Under the pieces are notes generated by a model. That model saw nothing but the letters and a program-made list of their open reading frames with translations. It did not search any database and was not told the origin of the DNA. The translations under genes were made by a program, and so were the position numbers. A DNA stretch of 64,000 nucleotides, from contig JAUHYP010000005.1 of assembly GCA_030426265.1 (NCBI GenBank), forward strand, positions 62,001 to 126,000. Reading direction: 5' to 3'. This document shows positions 36,908-45,435 of this stretch, in pieces. Origin of the DNA: Gammaproteobacteria bacterium (GTDB taxonomy: Bacteria; Pseudomonadota; Gammaproteobacteria; Xanthomonadales; SZUA-36). Each line of letters opens with the position of its first letter. Within the stretch, counting starts at the first letter, position 1.

Positions 36908-39486
36908 AAGACGCCATCCTGGCCCTGTCCACGGGTCGGCCTCGCCTGGTCTACCTGCTGACCTTCCTGCTGGTCGCGGTCACCGGCGCCCTGATGCCGC
37001 GAATCCACATCGACACGGATCCCGAGAACATGCTGCCGGCCGGGCAGTCGGACCGGGTGTTTCACAACCAGGTGGAGGAATGGTTCGGGCTGCACGACGC
37101 CATCGTGGTCGGTGTCGTCAATGACGGACCCGAGGGTGTCTATCGTCCCGAGACCCTCGCCGCGCTGCACCGGGTGTCGGAAGCCATCCTCGCGCTGGAC
37201 GGCGTGATCCCGCCCGACCTCATGTCCCTGGCGGCGGCGGACAACATCACCCAGGAGCGCAGCGAGGACGGGGCGGCCGTGCTGCGCTTCGAATGGATGA
37301 TGAAGGAAGCCCCGTCGACGCAAGCCCAGGCGGACCACATTCGCGCGGCGGTTGCGCGCCTGCCCCTGCTCCAGGACACGCTGGTGGCTGGAGACGGAAA
37401 GGCGGCAGCCATCTACGTTCCCATCGAGCGAAAGGACCTGAGCTACGCACTCTCGCAGAACATCGAGGCCCTGGTGTCGGTGGAGTCCGGCGCCGGGGAA
37501 TGGCACATCACCGGCCTGCCGGTGGCGGAGGACACCTTCGGCCACGAGATGTTCGTGCAGATGGGCATCTCCGCGCCGCTGGCGGGACTGATGATCTTCA
37601 TTCTCATGTGGGTGTTCTTCCGCAACCTGCGGTTGATCATCTCGCCGATGATCGTCGCCATGGCGACCGTGATCGCCACCATGGGCCTGCTGATCGGAAT
37701 GGGATTCACGGTGCACATCATGAGCTCCATGATTCCCATCTTCCTGATGCCCATCGCGGTGGTGGATTCGATCCACATCCTGTCGGAGTTCGCCGACAAC
37801 TACCGCAAGGGCGATGACGCGGGAGCGGTCATGAAGAAGGTGGTCGGCCACCTGTTCAAGCCCATGCTGTTTACGTCCCTGACCTCGGCGGCGGGGTTCG
37901 CGTCCCTGCTGCTGACGCCCATTCCGCCGGTCAAGGTGTTCGGCGCCTTCGTGGCGTTCGGCATTCTGCTCGCCTTCCTGCTGACGGTCGTGTTCATTCC
38001 CGCCTGGGTGGTGCGCAGCAGCGAGAAATCCCTGGCCAGCCTCGACCGCCTGCGCGAGGGCGCCGATGCCCAGTCGCCCCTGGCCCGGGTGCTGCGGAAG
38101 GTCGGGCGGTTCGCCTATGGCGGCCGCGGCCTGATCGCAATGGCGGCAATCGTCGTCGTGGCGGTGAGCGTGGCGGGCCTGCTGCGCATCCAGATCAACG
38201 ACAACCCTGTGCGCTGGTTCAAGGACACGCACCGGATCCGCGTCGCCGACGCCGTGCTCAACGAGCACTTTGCCGGAACCTACGACGCGTTTTTTGTCCT
38301 CAGCCACGAGGACCCGAACGCCTGGGGCCGTTTCGAAGCGTCCGCCCGTACGGCGTTCGAGGGCCAGGAGCTTCCGGCATCCGTCGCAGAACTGCTGGCG
38401 GAACCGCCGGCGCCGGGGGAATTCGATGCCCGGATGGGTACGCTCATCGCGGAGGCCGACGACCTGTCCTTCAGCACCGATGACCCGGACCAGGCGGGGG
38501 CCCTGGAATGGCTGATGGCCGAAGCGGAGACGGCGCAACAGGCGGGGCGGTACTTCCAGCGTCCCGCCGCGCTCGCCACCATCGAGTCCCTGCAACAGGC
38601 CCTTGCCGATACCGGCCTGGTGGGAAAGACCAATGCCCTGCCGGACGTGGTGAAAGTGGTGAACCGGGAGCTGCGCAGCGGCGAAGCGGGCGACTACATG
38701 ATTCCCGACAGCGTGCCGGGCGTGGCCCAGACCCTGCTCCAGTACCAGTCCTCGCACCGCCCGCAGGACCTGTGGCACATGGTGACGCCGGACTTCACGC
38801 GCACCGCGGTGTGGCTGCAACTCACCTCGGGTGACAACCAGGACATGACCCGGGTCATCGAGGCCGTGGACGCGTGGCTGGCCGACAATCCGCTGCCGGA
38901 AGGCGTGACGGGCCGCTGGGCCGGCAAGACCTATATCAACGTGGTCTGGCAGGGTGAAATGGTGGCGGGCATGCTCGACAGCCTGGTGGGCGCCTTTGTC
39001 GTGGTCTTCGTCATGATGGTGCTGCTGTTCCGTTCCATCCCCTGGGGGGTGGTGGCCATGTTGCCGCTGACCTTCACCATCCTCGGGGTGTACGGATTCA
39101 TCGGCTGGATCGGCAAGTACTACGATATGCCCATCGCCGTGCTCTCTTCCCTCACCCTGGGCCTGTCCGTGGATTTCGCGATTCACTTCATCCAGCGCAG
39201 CCGTGAACTCCACCGTTCGCTCGGCAGCTTCGAGGCCATGGCCGCCGCGATGTTCGAGGAACCGGCGAGGGCGATCACGCGCAACGCCATCGTCATCGCC
39301 CTTGGGTTCACGCCCCTGTTCCTGGCGCCGCTCATGCCCTACGTGACGGTCGGCAGCTTCATGGCCTCCATCATGGTGCTGTCCGGAGCGGCGACACTCC
39401 TGTTGTTGCCGGCCGTGATCGCGCTGGGACGGCGTCTGCTCTTCAAAACCGATGCTCAGCAAGGAGTCGAAGCCCATGTTGCCTAG
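36904..39486 (+). CDS. RND superfamily exporter, HAE3/MMPL type
   Basis: An 860-residue transporter with two similar halves: one N-terminal membrane helix (about 12-32), a periplasmic loop, five helices (~residues 215-370), then a second helix near 412-432, a longer loop and five more helices (~690-850). Landmarks: MFVQMGISAPLAGLMIFILMW, IPIFLMPIAVVDSIHILSEF, LTSAAGFASLLLTPIPPVKVFG and, in the second half, LGLSVDFAIHFIQRSRE and EPARAITRNAIVIALGFTPLF. HAE3 and MmpL relatives move lipids, hopanoids or hydrophobic compounds across the envelope. Overlaps SQR by four bases and the LolA-like gene by eleven. Substrate unknown. Confidence 0.9.
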   Translation: MKDAILALSTGRPRLVYLLTFLLVAVTGALMPRIHIDTDPENMLPAGQSDRVFHNQVEEWFGLHDAIVVGVVNDGPEGVYRPETLAALHRVSEAILALDGVIPPDLMSLAAADNITQERSEDGAAVLRFEWMMKEAPSTQAQADHIRAAVARLPLLQDTLVAGDGKAAAIYVPIERKDLSYALSQNIEALVSVESGAGEWHITGLPVAEDTFGHEMFVQMGISAPLAGLMIFILMWVFFRNLRLIISPMIVAMATVIATMGLLIGMGFTVHIMSSMIPIFLMPIAVVDSIHILSEFADNYRKGDDAGAVMKKVVGHLFKPMLFTSLTSAAGFASLLLTPIPPVKVFGAFVAFGILLAFLLTVVFIPAWVVRSSEKSLASLDRLREGADAQSPLARVLRKVGRFAYGGRGLIAMAAIVVVAVSVAGLLRIQINDNPVRWFKDTHRIRVADAVLNEHFAGTYDAFFVLSHEDPNAWGRFEASARTAFEGQELPASVAELLAEPPAPGEFDARMGTLIAEADDLSFSTDDPDQAGALEWLMAEAETAQQAGRYFQRPAALATIESLQQALADTGLVGKTNALPDVVKVVNRELRSGEAGDYMIPDSVPGVAQTLLQYQSSHRPQDLWHMVTPDFTRTAVWLQLTSGDNQDMTRVIEAVDAWLADNPLPEGVTGRWAGKTYINVVWQGEMVAGMLDSLVGAFVVVFVMMVLLFRSIPWGVVAMLPLTFTILGVYGFIGWIGKYYDMPIAVLSSLTLGLSVDFAIHFIQRSRELHRSLGSFEAMAAAMFEEPARAITRNAIVIALGFTPLFLAPLMPYVTVGSFMASIMVLSGAATLLLLPAVIALGRRLLFKTDAQQGVEAHVA

Positions 39487-40294
39487 AAACCCCTTCGTTC
39501 TCATCGCCCTTCTGGGCGCGCTACTGGCCACCCAGACAGCGGGCGCCCAGGACGAGGCGCTCGATGCGGACGCCATCGTCGCGCGGGCCAACCTGGCCTC
39601 GTATTACGCGGGGGAGGACGGCCGCAGCGAGGCGCGCATGCGCATCATCGACGGCCAGGGCCGGGAGCAACGCCGCCAGTTCACGGTCCTGCGCCGCGAC
39701 GTGGCCGAGGGCGGCGACCAGCAGTTCCTGGTGGTCTTCAGCCAGCCCTCGGACGTGCGTGGCACCAGCTTCCTGGTGCACAAGCACACCACCCGGGACG
39801 ATGACCGGTGGCTCTACCTGCCCGGCCTGGACCTGGTGAAGCGCATCGCCGCCGGAGACAAACGAACCAGCTTTGTGGGATCCCATTACTACTACGAGGA
39901 CGTGTCCGGCCGGAACCCGAACGAGGACACGCACACCCTGGGCGAAGGCGATGCCAGGCACTTCGAGCTGGTCCACCGGCCGAAGAATCCTTCAACCGTG
40001 GAATTCGCCGAGTACACCACCTGGATCGACCGGGAAACCTTCCTGCCGATGCGCATCGAGTACCGGAACGACCGGGGTGAGCCGATCCGCCGCGTGGAAG
40101 TGAGCAAGGTGGAAACCATCGAAGGCCATCCGACGGTCACCGCCAGCCGCATCACGGATGTTCAGAGTGGCGGCTACACGGACCTCCAGTTCCGCTACAT
40201 CGCCTACGATCTGGGCATGCCCGGGGACCTGTTCGGCGAGCGCAGCCTGCGCAACCCCGCCGGGGAGTGGCTGGAGCGGCCGGCGGATCGCTGA
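39476..40294 (+). CDS. Outer membrane lipoprotein-sorting (LolA-like) periplasmic protein
   Basis: A 272-residue exported protein. Start at the ATG at 39476, with AAGGAG nine bases upstream; an ATG eight codons earlier overlaps the RND gene more deeply. Signal peptide ends at QTAGAQ (~25). The mature domain has the LolA-like pattern: MRIIDGQGREQRRQFTVLRRD, QQFLVVFSQPSDVRGTSFLVH, WLYLPGLDLVKRIAAGDKRTSFVGSHYYYED (split here for length) and YTTWIDRETFLPMRIEY. Such half-barrel proteins bind acyl chains or lipoproteins and are often encoded beside HAE3 exporters, where they may hand cargo across the periplasm. Immediately followed by the predicted outer-membrane protein. Confidence 0.85.
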   Translation: MLPRNPFVLIALLGALLATQTAGAQDEALDADAIVARANLASYYAGEDGRSEARMRIIDGQGREQRRQFTVLRRDVAEGGDQQFLVVFSQPSDVRGTSFLVHKHTTRDDDRWLYLPGLDLVKRIAAGDKRTSFVGSHYYYEDVSGRNPNEDTHTLGEGDARHFELVHRPKNPSTVEFAEYTTWIDRETFLPMRIEYRNDRGEPIRRVEVSKVETIEGHPTVTASRITDVQSGGYTDLQFRYIAYDLGMPGDLFGERSLRNPAGEWLERPADR

Positions 40295-41707
40295 GTGCCC
40301 GGAATGCCACGTTTCTCCCTCATCACCGGTGTGTTGCTGGCCCTGCTGGCCCTTCCGGCGTTCGCCCAGGATCCGCCGGCCGGAACCGAAGCGCGCCAGC
40401 AGACCGCGTCCGGAGACGAAGGCTGGGGCGACGAGGACCGGGCGGAGAACGCCCCGGGCGACGACGGCCAGGACGATGACTGGAATGACGACTGGAACGA
40501 TGACTGGGGTGGCGACGACTGGGAGGAGGAAGCAGCCTCACCCTGGACGGGCTTCGTGGAGCTCGGATACGGCCAGCGCTTCAGCCGCGACCCGGCCGTG
40601 GGCCGCTACGCCACGCTGGGTGAGGCACGCTGGCGCATCGAGCGCACCTGGAACCCCGGCAGCAGCCGCGTGGATGTGCGCGCCGATCTCCTGGCGGACG
40701 GCGTGCTGGAAGATTTCGACGCGGAACTGCGCGAACTGGCCTGGGCGCGGTCCTTCGGCCGTACCGATCTGCGCATCGGCCGCCAGGTGCTCACCTGGGG
40801 GACGGGCGACCTGCTGTTCCTCAACGACCTGTTTCCAAAGGGCTGGGTGTCCTTCTTCATCGGTCGCGACGATGAATACCTCAAGCAGCCGGCGAACGCG
40901 ATCCGGGCCACCACCTACACCGACCTGGTGAACCTGGACGTCGTGGCCATGCCCCTGTTCGAACCCGACGAGTACCTCACCGGAGAACGTCTGTCCTTCT
41001 TTTCACCCCAGGCGGGCATGATCGTGGCGCCGAATCCGCCGCTGGACGGTGACGAGCCTTCGGCGAGCCTTTCAAACACCGAGTGGGCCCTGCGGGCGTT
41101 TCGCAACGTGAACGGCAACGAGCTGGCCGTGTACGGATTCAGCGGCTTCTACCACCAGCCCTCGCCCGCCGGCCCCGGTGGCAGCCTGGTGTTCCCGGAA
41201 CTCGAGGCCCTGGGCGCGAGTTGGCGACGGGCCCTGGGGCCGGGGCTGTTCAATGCCGAATTCGTTCGCTACTGGTCCGCGGACGACCGCTCGGGCACCG
41301 ACCCGCTGGTTCCCAATGACCAGGACCGCTACCTGCTCGGGTACGAGTGGGAGGCGGCAACCAGCTTCACCGTGGGATTCCAGGCGTACCTGGAACGGAC
41401 CCGCGATCACGACGAGTTGCTGGCCAACTCGCCCTGGCCGCAGTTCGAAGTGGCCGAGAACCGCTGGTGGCTGACCAACCGGCTGACCTGGCGCACCCGC
41501 CAGGAACAACTGACCTGGTCGCTGTTCACTTTCTACTCGCCGACGGACCATGACCACTACCTGCGGCCACAGGTGAGCTGGCGTCTCAGTGACGAGTGGA
41601 CCCTGGCGGCCGGCGCCAACCTGTTCGGCGGCGACGAGGACCACACCTTTTTCAACCAGTTCCAGGACGACAGCAACGCCTGGTTGCGCGTCCGGTTCAA
41701 CTACTGA
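40295..41707 (+). CDS. Predicted outer-membrane beta-barrel protein of unknown function
   Basis: A 470-residue exported protein starting with GTG directly after the previous stop; the ATG at 40304 (MPRFSLITGVLLALLALPAFAQ) is an equal alternative. After the signal comes a very acidic stretch with DDW repeats (about residues 45-80), then alternating amphipathic strands rich in aromatic residues (FVELGYGQRFSRD, ELAWARSFGRTDLRIGRQVLTWGTGDLLFLND). The last residues, NAWLRVRFNY, end in an aromatic residue as expected of a barrel. The GRQVLTWG block resembles porin-like proteins that accompany HAE3/LolA-like genes. It may be the outer-membrane exit for this exporter; no named function can be assigned. 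Confidence 0.65.
   Translation: MPGMPRFSLITGVLLALLALPAFAQDPPAGTEARQQTASGDEGWGDEDRAENAPGDDGQDDDWNDDWNDDWGGDDWEEEAASPWTGFVELGYGQRFSRDPAVGRYATLGEARWRIERTWNPGSSRVDVRADLLADGVLEDFDAELRELAWARSFGRTDLRIGRQVLTWGTGDLLFLNDLFPKGWVSFFIGRDDEYLKQPANAIRATTYTDLVNLDVVAMPLFEPDEYLTGERLSFFSPQAGMIVAPNPPLDGDEPSASLSNTEWALRAFRNVNGNELAVYGFSGFYHQPSPAGPGGSLVFPELEALGASWRRALGPGLFNAEFVRYWSADDRSGTDPLVPNDQDRYLLGYEWEAATSFTVGFQAYLERTRDHDELLANSPWPQFEVAENRWWLTNRLTWRTRQEQLTWSLFTFYSPTDHDHYLRPQVSWRLSDEWTLAAGANLFGGDEDHTFFNQFQDDSNAWLRVRFNY
40475..40522 (+). repeat. 12-bp tandem repeat coding for DDWN/DDWG in the outer-membrane protein
   Basis: Units GATGACTGGAAT, GACGACTGGAAC, GATGACTGGGGT and a fourth shifted GGCGACGACTGG follow each other. 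They encode an acidic tryptophan-containing segment just after the signal peptide, probably on the periplasmic side. Confidence 0.7.
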
Positions 41708-41736
41708 CCCTTCGACGGGTCGAGGAGCGACAGACA

Positions 41737-41949
41737 ATGACGGTAGAACGCGCAACGATGGCCTTCGCGGGCTTCATGGTCCTTCTTTCCCTGGCCCTGA
41801 CCTGGTTCGTTCACCCCTACTGGGTGTGGCTGACCGTGTTCGTGGGCGCCAACCTGCTACAAAGCGCCTTCACCGGCTTCTGCCCCGCTTCCATGATCCT
41901 CGCGAAGCTGGGCCTGAAGACCGAACGCCAGTGCGCCCTGAGCACATGA
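41737..41949 (+). CDS. DUF2892 family small inner-membrane protein (YgaP-like)
   Basis: A 70-residue protein with two hydrophobic segments (MAFAGFMVLLSLALTWF and VWLTVFVGANLLQSAFTGF) and the signature CPASMILAKLGLK just before the C-terminus. DUF2892 is the membrane part of the rhodanese YgaP, and free copies occur in BigR/sulfide-detoxification operons. Start at the ATG at 41737 with GAGGAG upstream. Its stop overlaps the start of the ArsR regulator as ATGA. May bind or pass persulfide sulfur via its cysteines; this is inference. Confidence 0.85.
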   Translation: MTVERATMAFAGFMVLLSLALTWFVHPYWVWLTVFVGANLLQSAFTGFCPASMILAKLGLKTERQCALST

Positions 41950-42311
41950 GCGCCCCTGGCACATCCAACGTGGCGGCGCTGACGCAATCCATGAGCCTGG
42001 ACGACATGCGGCGCAATGCGGCGGATGCCGTGTCCCTGCTCAAGTCCCTGGCCAACGAGAGCCGGCTGCTCATCATGTGCGTGCTGGCCGAGGGCGAGCT
42101 TTCCGTGGGCGACCTGAACCAGCGGATCGAACTCAGCCAGTCCGCCCTCTCCCAGCACCTGGCCGTGCTCAGAAGCCAGGGCCTGGTGACGACGCGCCGC
42201 GAAGGCCAGGTGATCCATTACGCGCTGGCCGATTCCAAGGCCATTCCCCTGATCGAGCGGTTGCACGACATCTATTGCGGCCCACAGCCGGAATCCGGGA
42301 AGCGCTGTTGA
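41946..42311 (+). CDS. ArsR-family regulator of BigR/SqrR persulfide-sensor type
   Basis: A 121-residue winged-helix repressor. [35 protein letters not shown] (about 63-94, given by ends). Two cysteines, C45 ([11 protein letters not shown]) and C111 (HDIYCG), match the pair in BigR and SqrR that forms a di- or tetrasulfide link when persulfide rises and so releases DNA. There are no As(III)/metal ligand patterns (ELCVCDL). Last gene of the SQR operon, so it probably represses its own operon through the palindromes at 35527-35563. A third cysteine is the C-terminal residue. Confidence 0.9.
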   Translation: MSAPGTSNVAALTQSMSLDDMRRNAADAVSLLKSLANESRLLIMCVLAEGELSVGDLNQRIELSQSALSQHLAVLRSQGLVTTRREGQVIHYALADSKAIPLIERLHDIYCGPQPESGKRC

Positions 42312-42381
42312 ACGACGGGTCGGGGGTCAATCGTACGGCCGCCCGATTCGAATTGAACCAAAGAAACAGGAGGTCGTTGAA

Positions 42382-42849
42382 ATGAGCACCATCGATATCG
42401 GAATTTCCAGTACCGACCGCGGCCTGGTGGCCGAAGGCCTGAAGCGATTGCTGGCGGATTCCTACACGTTGTACCTGCAGACCCACAATTTCCATTGGAA
42501 CGTGACCGGTCCGCAGTTTCGCGAACTTCACCTGATGTTCGAGGAGCACTACACGGAACTGGCCACGGCGGTGGACGACATCGCGGAACGCATCCGCACT
42601 CTGGGCGAGATCGCACCGGGCACCTACAAGGCGTTCGCGCAACTGAGCTCGATCGAGGAAGTCGAGGGCGTACCCGAAGCGGGGCAGATGGTCGCGCTGC
42701 TCAAGGCCGGCCACGAACAGGTGGTGAAAACCTGTCGCCTGGCCCTGTCGCCCGCCCAGGAGGCCGGTGACGAGTCATCGGCGGCACTGATTTCCGATCG
42801 CATGCGGATTCACGAGAAAACGGCCTGGATGCTGCGGGCGATGGCCTGA
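42382..42849 (+). CDS. dps: Dps family ferritin-like DNA-protection protein
   Basis: A 155-residue member of the Dps group that stores iron and protects DNA during oxidative stress, forming a 12-subunit shell. Family core: [40 protein letters not shown]; these carry the intersubunit ferroxidase ligands (H38, H50, D65/D66, E69). The C-terminal [17 protein letters not shown] is also typical. AGGAGG lies before the ATG. It follows the ArsR gene by 70 bases in the same orientation, so it could be part of the same transcript. Confidence 0.93.
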   Translation: MSTIDIGISSTDRGLVAEGLKRLLADSYTLYLQTHNFHWNVTGPQFRELHLMFEEHYTELATAVDDIAERIRTLGEIAPGTYKAFAQLSSIEEVEGVPEAGQMVALLKAGHEQVVKTCRLALSPAQEAGDESSAALISDRMRIHEKTAWMLRAMA

Positions 42850-42878
42850 GGATTCGAAGACAGAGGAGGAAGGCAGAC

Positions 42879-42944
42879 ATGTGGCACAAGCACCGGGGTT
42901 TGAATGAGATGCGTGACATGAAGGATTCGATATGTCGGAAATAG
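42879..42944 (+). CDS. Possible 21-residue leader peptide upstream of cydA
   Basis: A short open frame (MWHKHRGLNEMRDMKDSICRK) with a good GAGGAGGA site eight bases before its ATG. It overlaps the first codons of cydA in another frame, so its translation could couple to cydA. It is hydrophilic and does not resemble CydX. No homology is known to me; it may be chance. Confidence 0.3.
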   Translation: MWHKHRGLNEMRDMKDSICRK

Positions 42945-44293
42945 ACCCGGTCCTGTTGGCGCGAATCCAGTTCGCGGCCAACATCAGTTTTCACATTCTG
43001 TTCCCGGCCATCTCCATGGGCCTGGCCTGGCTGCTCCTGTTCTTTCGCTGGCGCTACACGCGCACGGGGGACCAGGCCTGGGAGTACGCGTACACCTGCT
43101 GGGTGAAGATCTTCGCCCTGACCTTCGCCATGGGGGTGGTATCGGGCATCACCATGAGCTTCCAGTTTGGCACGAACTGGCCGGGCTTCATGGAGAAGGC
43201 GGGTAACATCGCCGGGCCCCTGCTGGGTTACGAGGTTCTGAGCGCCTTTTTCCTGGAGGCCTCCTTTCTCGGAATCATGTTGTTCGGCAAGCACCGCGTG
43301 TCCAATCGGATGCACCTGGTCAGCACGTTTTTGGTGGCGTTTGGAACCACCCTTTCAGCGTTCTGGATCCTCAGCCTCAACTCCTGGATGCAGACCCCGG
43401 CCGGCTATTTCATCGAGGACGGCGTCTTCATGGTGGACAGCTGGTGGGCGGTGATCTTCAACCCCTCGTTTCCCTATCGCTTCTTCCACATGATGGCGGC
43501 CTCGGTGCTGACCAGCGCGTTCCTCGTCGCCGGCGTGAGCGCCTGGCGCGCGCTCCGTGGCGTCGATGGCCCGGCTACCTGGAAGGTGATGCGGACCGGC
43601 GTCGTGCTGGCCGCGGTCATGGCGCCATTGCAGATCTTCATTGGCGACCTTCATGGCCTGAACACCCTGGAACACCAGCCGGAGAAGGTGGCCGCCATGG
43701 AAGCGATCTGGGAGACGGAGCAGGGAGCGCCCTTCACCCTGGTGGCCTGGCCTGACGAGGACATCCGGGACAACCGTTTCTCGATCGAAGTCCCGTACGC
43801 GGCAAGCCTGGTGTTGACCCACGAACTGCAGGGCGAAGTGATGGGCCTGAACGACTTCGAAGGCAATCATCCACCGGTGGCCATCGTTTTCTGGTCGTTT
43901 CGAGTCATGTTGCTGGTGGGCATGCTGATGCTGCTGGTCAGCGGGTGGGCCGCGTGGGCGATGCGCGGTGGAAGAACGGCGAGCCGCCCCCTGCTGCGGG
44001 CCCTGTCCTGGATGACCTTTTCCGGCTGGGTGGCGGTGCTGGCGGGCTGGTACGTCACGGAGATTGGCCGTCAGCCCTGGATCGTCAGCGGATTGCTGAC
44101 GGTTCGCGATGTCGCTGCCGATCACAGCAGCGCCACCCTGTTTGGAACGCTGTTCGGGTACGTGTTGTTGTACGTGTTTCTGCTGGTGTCCTACATCGGC
44201 GCCGTTCGTTACCTGTCAACGAAGCCGGCCGCTTCGCTGGTCCTGACGCGTGGCGAGCAAGTCGGTCGCGGTTTGCAGCCACAGGAGGGATAG
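42932..44293 (+). CDS. cydA: Cytochrome bd-type quinol oxidase subunit I, cyanide-insensitive (CIO) type
   Basis: A 453-residue membrane subunit carrying hemes b and d. Nine or so helices. Landmarks: ARIQFAANISFHILFPAISMGLAW (heme ligand His in FHILFP), FALTFAMGVVSGITMSFQFGTNWPGF, the second His in FPYRFFHMMAAS, GDLHGLNTLEHQPEKVAAMEA and GRQPWIVSGLLTVRDV near the C-terminus. The short Q-loop and the GRQPW end place it with the CIO/bd-II-like group. Such oxidases resist sulfide and cyanide, which fits the neighbouring SQR operon. RBS AAGGA six bases before the ATG. Confidence 0.95.
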   Translation: MSEIDPVLLARIQFAANISFHILFPAISMGLAWLLLFFRWRYTRTGDQAWEYAYTCWVKIFALTFAMGVVSGITMSFQFGTNWPGFMEKAGNIAGPLLGYEVLSAFFLEASFLGIMLFGKHRVSNRMHLVSTFLVAFGTTLSAFWILSLNSWMQTPAGYFIEDGVFMVDSWWAVIFNPSFPYRFFHMMAASVLTSAFLVAGVSAWRALRGVDGPATWKVMRTGVVLAAVMAPLQIFIGDLHGLNTLEHQPEKVAAMEAIWETEQGAPFTLVAWPDEDIRDNRFSIEVPYAASLVLTHELQGEVMGLNDFEGNHPPVAIVFWSFRVMLLVGMLMLLVSGWAAWAMRGGRTASRPLLRALSWMTFSGWVAVLAGWYVTEIGRQPWIVSGLLTVRDVAADHSSATLFGTLFGYVLLYVFLLVSYIGAVRYLSTKPAASLVLTRGEQVGRGLQPQEG

Positions 44294-44296
44294 GCC

Positions 44297-45289
44297 ATGG
44301 AATACTGGTTGCCACTGATCTACCTCGTCGCCATGGGGATCGCGTTGCTGGTCTACGTGATCCTCGACGGCTACGACCTGGGCGTGGGCATGTTGCTGCC
44401 GTTGGCCGATGAACGCGAGAAAGACATCATGGTCGCCTCGATCGGTCCCTTCTGGGATGCCAACGAGACCTGGATCGTGCTGGGCGTGGGCATCCTCCTG
44501 ATCGCCTTTCCCGTGGCGCACGGCATCGTGCTCACCAGTCTCTACCTGCCGGTTACCATCATGCTGATGGGACTGATCCTGCGGGGTGTGGCCTTCGACC
44601 TCAGGGTCAAGGCGGGCGATCATCGCAAGGCCCTGTGGAACCGTGCGTTCTTCCTCGGCTCGCTGATCGCATCGGTTGCCCAGGGGTGGATGCTCGGGTC
44701 CTATGTCACCGGATTGCAGTCGACGCCGACGGGTCTGATGTTTGCCGCCCTGATCGCCTTGACCCTCCCCGCCCTGTACCTCCTGCTCGGTTGCGGATGG
44801 TTGCTGATGAAAACCGAGGGGGCGCTGCAACGCAAGACCGTTGCCTGGGCCCGCCGGGCGATCCTGCCCATGGGCCTCGGTCTGCTGCTGGTTTCTGTGG
44901 CGACGCCGCTGGTGAGCGCGGGCATTGCGGAGAAATGGTTCAGCTGGCCCAACATGCTGTTGCTGGCGCCCATTCCGCTGGTCTCCCTCGCGGCCTTTGT
45001 CGGGTCGCTGGTCCTGCTCAGGCGCGAGGACTGGCTCCAGGGCAGTCGCAGCTGGTGGCTGTACGGTCTCACAGTGCTGGTCTGCTGCATGGCCAGCCTC
45101 GGGCTGGGCTACAGCCTGTTTCCCAACATCGTCGTCGATCGCCTGACGATCTGGGATGCGGCCGCGTCGGTGGATTCCTTGCTGTTCACGCTGGTCGGGG
45201 TGGTGCTGACGCTGCCGGTGATCATCTTCTACACGATCTACGTCTACCGAATCTTTCACGGCAAGGCGACGGAATTGTCCTACGAGTGA
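44297..45289 (+). CDS. cydB: Cytochrome bd-type quinol oxidase subunit II
   Basis: A 330-residue membrane subunit with about eight helices that pairs with CydA. Landmarks: YVILDGYDLGVGMLLPL, IGPFWDANETWIVLGVGILLIAFP, LRGVAFDLR and the C-terminal VIIFYTIYVYRIFHGKA. It begins three bases after the cydA stop. No small CydX/CydS-type subunit gene is visible in the 146 bases after it. Confidence 0.96.
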   Translation: MEYWLPLIYLVAMGIALLVYVILDGYDLGVGMLLPLADEREKDIMVASIGPFWDANETWIVLGVGILLIAFPVAHGIVLTSLYLPVTIMLMGLILRGVAFDLRVKAGDHRKALWNRAFFLGSLIASVAQGWMLGSYVTGLQSTPTGLMFAALIALTLPALYLLLGCGWLLMKTEGALQRKTVAWARRAILPMGLGLLLVSVATPLVSAGIAEKWFSWPNMLLLAPIPLVSLAAFVGSLVLLRREDWLQGSRSWWLYGLTVLVCCMASLGLGYSLFPNIVVDRLTIWDAAASVDSLLFTLVGVVLTLPVIIFYTIYVYRIFHGKATELSYE

Positions 45290-45435
45290 GTGGTCCGGCG
45301 GGCGCTCGCACCAGCGCGCCCGTCACGAGTGGGCGGTTTGCGGCGGACGCTGTTGACATTTTCCGGCCGAGTCCCGAGGGTAGGCATCCCCGGGCCGGTC
45401 GCCGGCCCGTTCCAAACACTTCACCCGGCGAGGTC

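Noticed and set aside
36850-39591. 913-codon open frame on the minus strand opposite the RND exporter
   Set aside because: Composition (very rich in H, R, Q, G) and lack of any family motif mark it as a shadow of the exporter gene.
45353-45358. Perfect TTGACA upstream of the succinate-semialdehyde-type dehydrogenase
   Set aside because: No acceptable -10 lies 16-18 bases away; the nearest TA-containing hexamer is about 21 bases downstream and poor.
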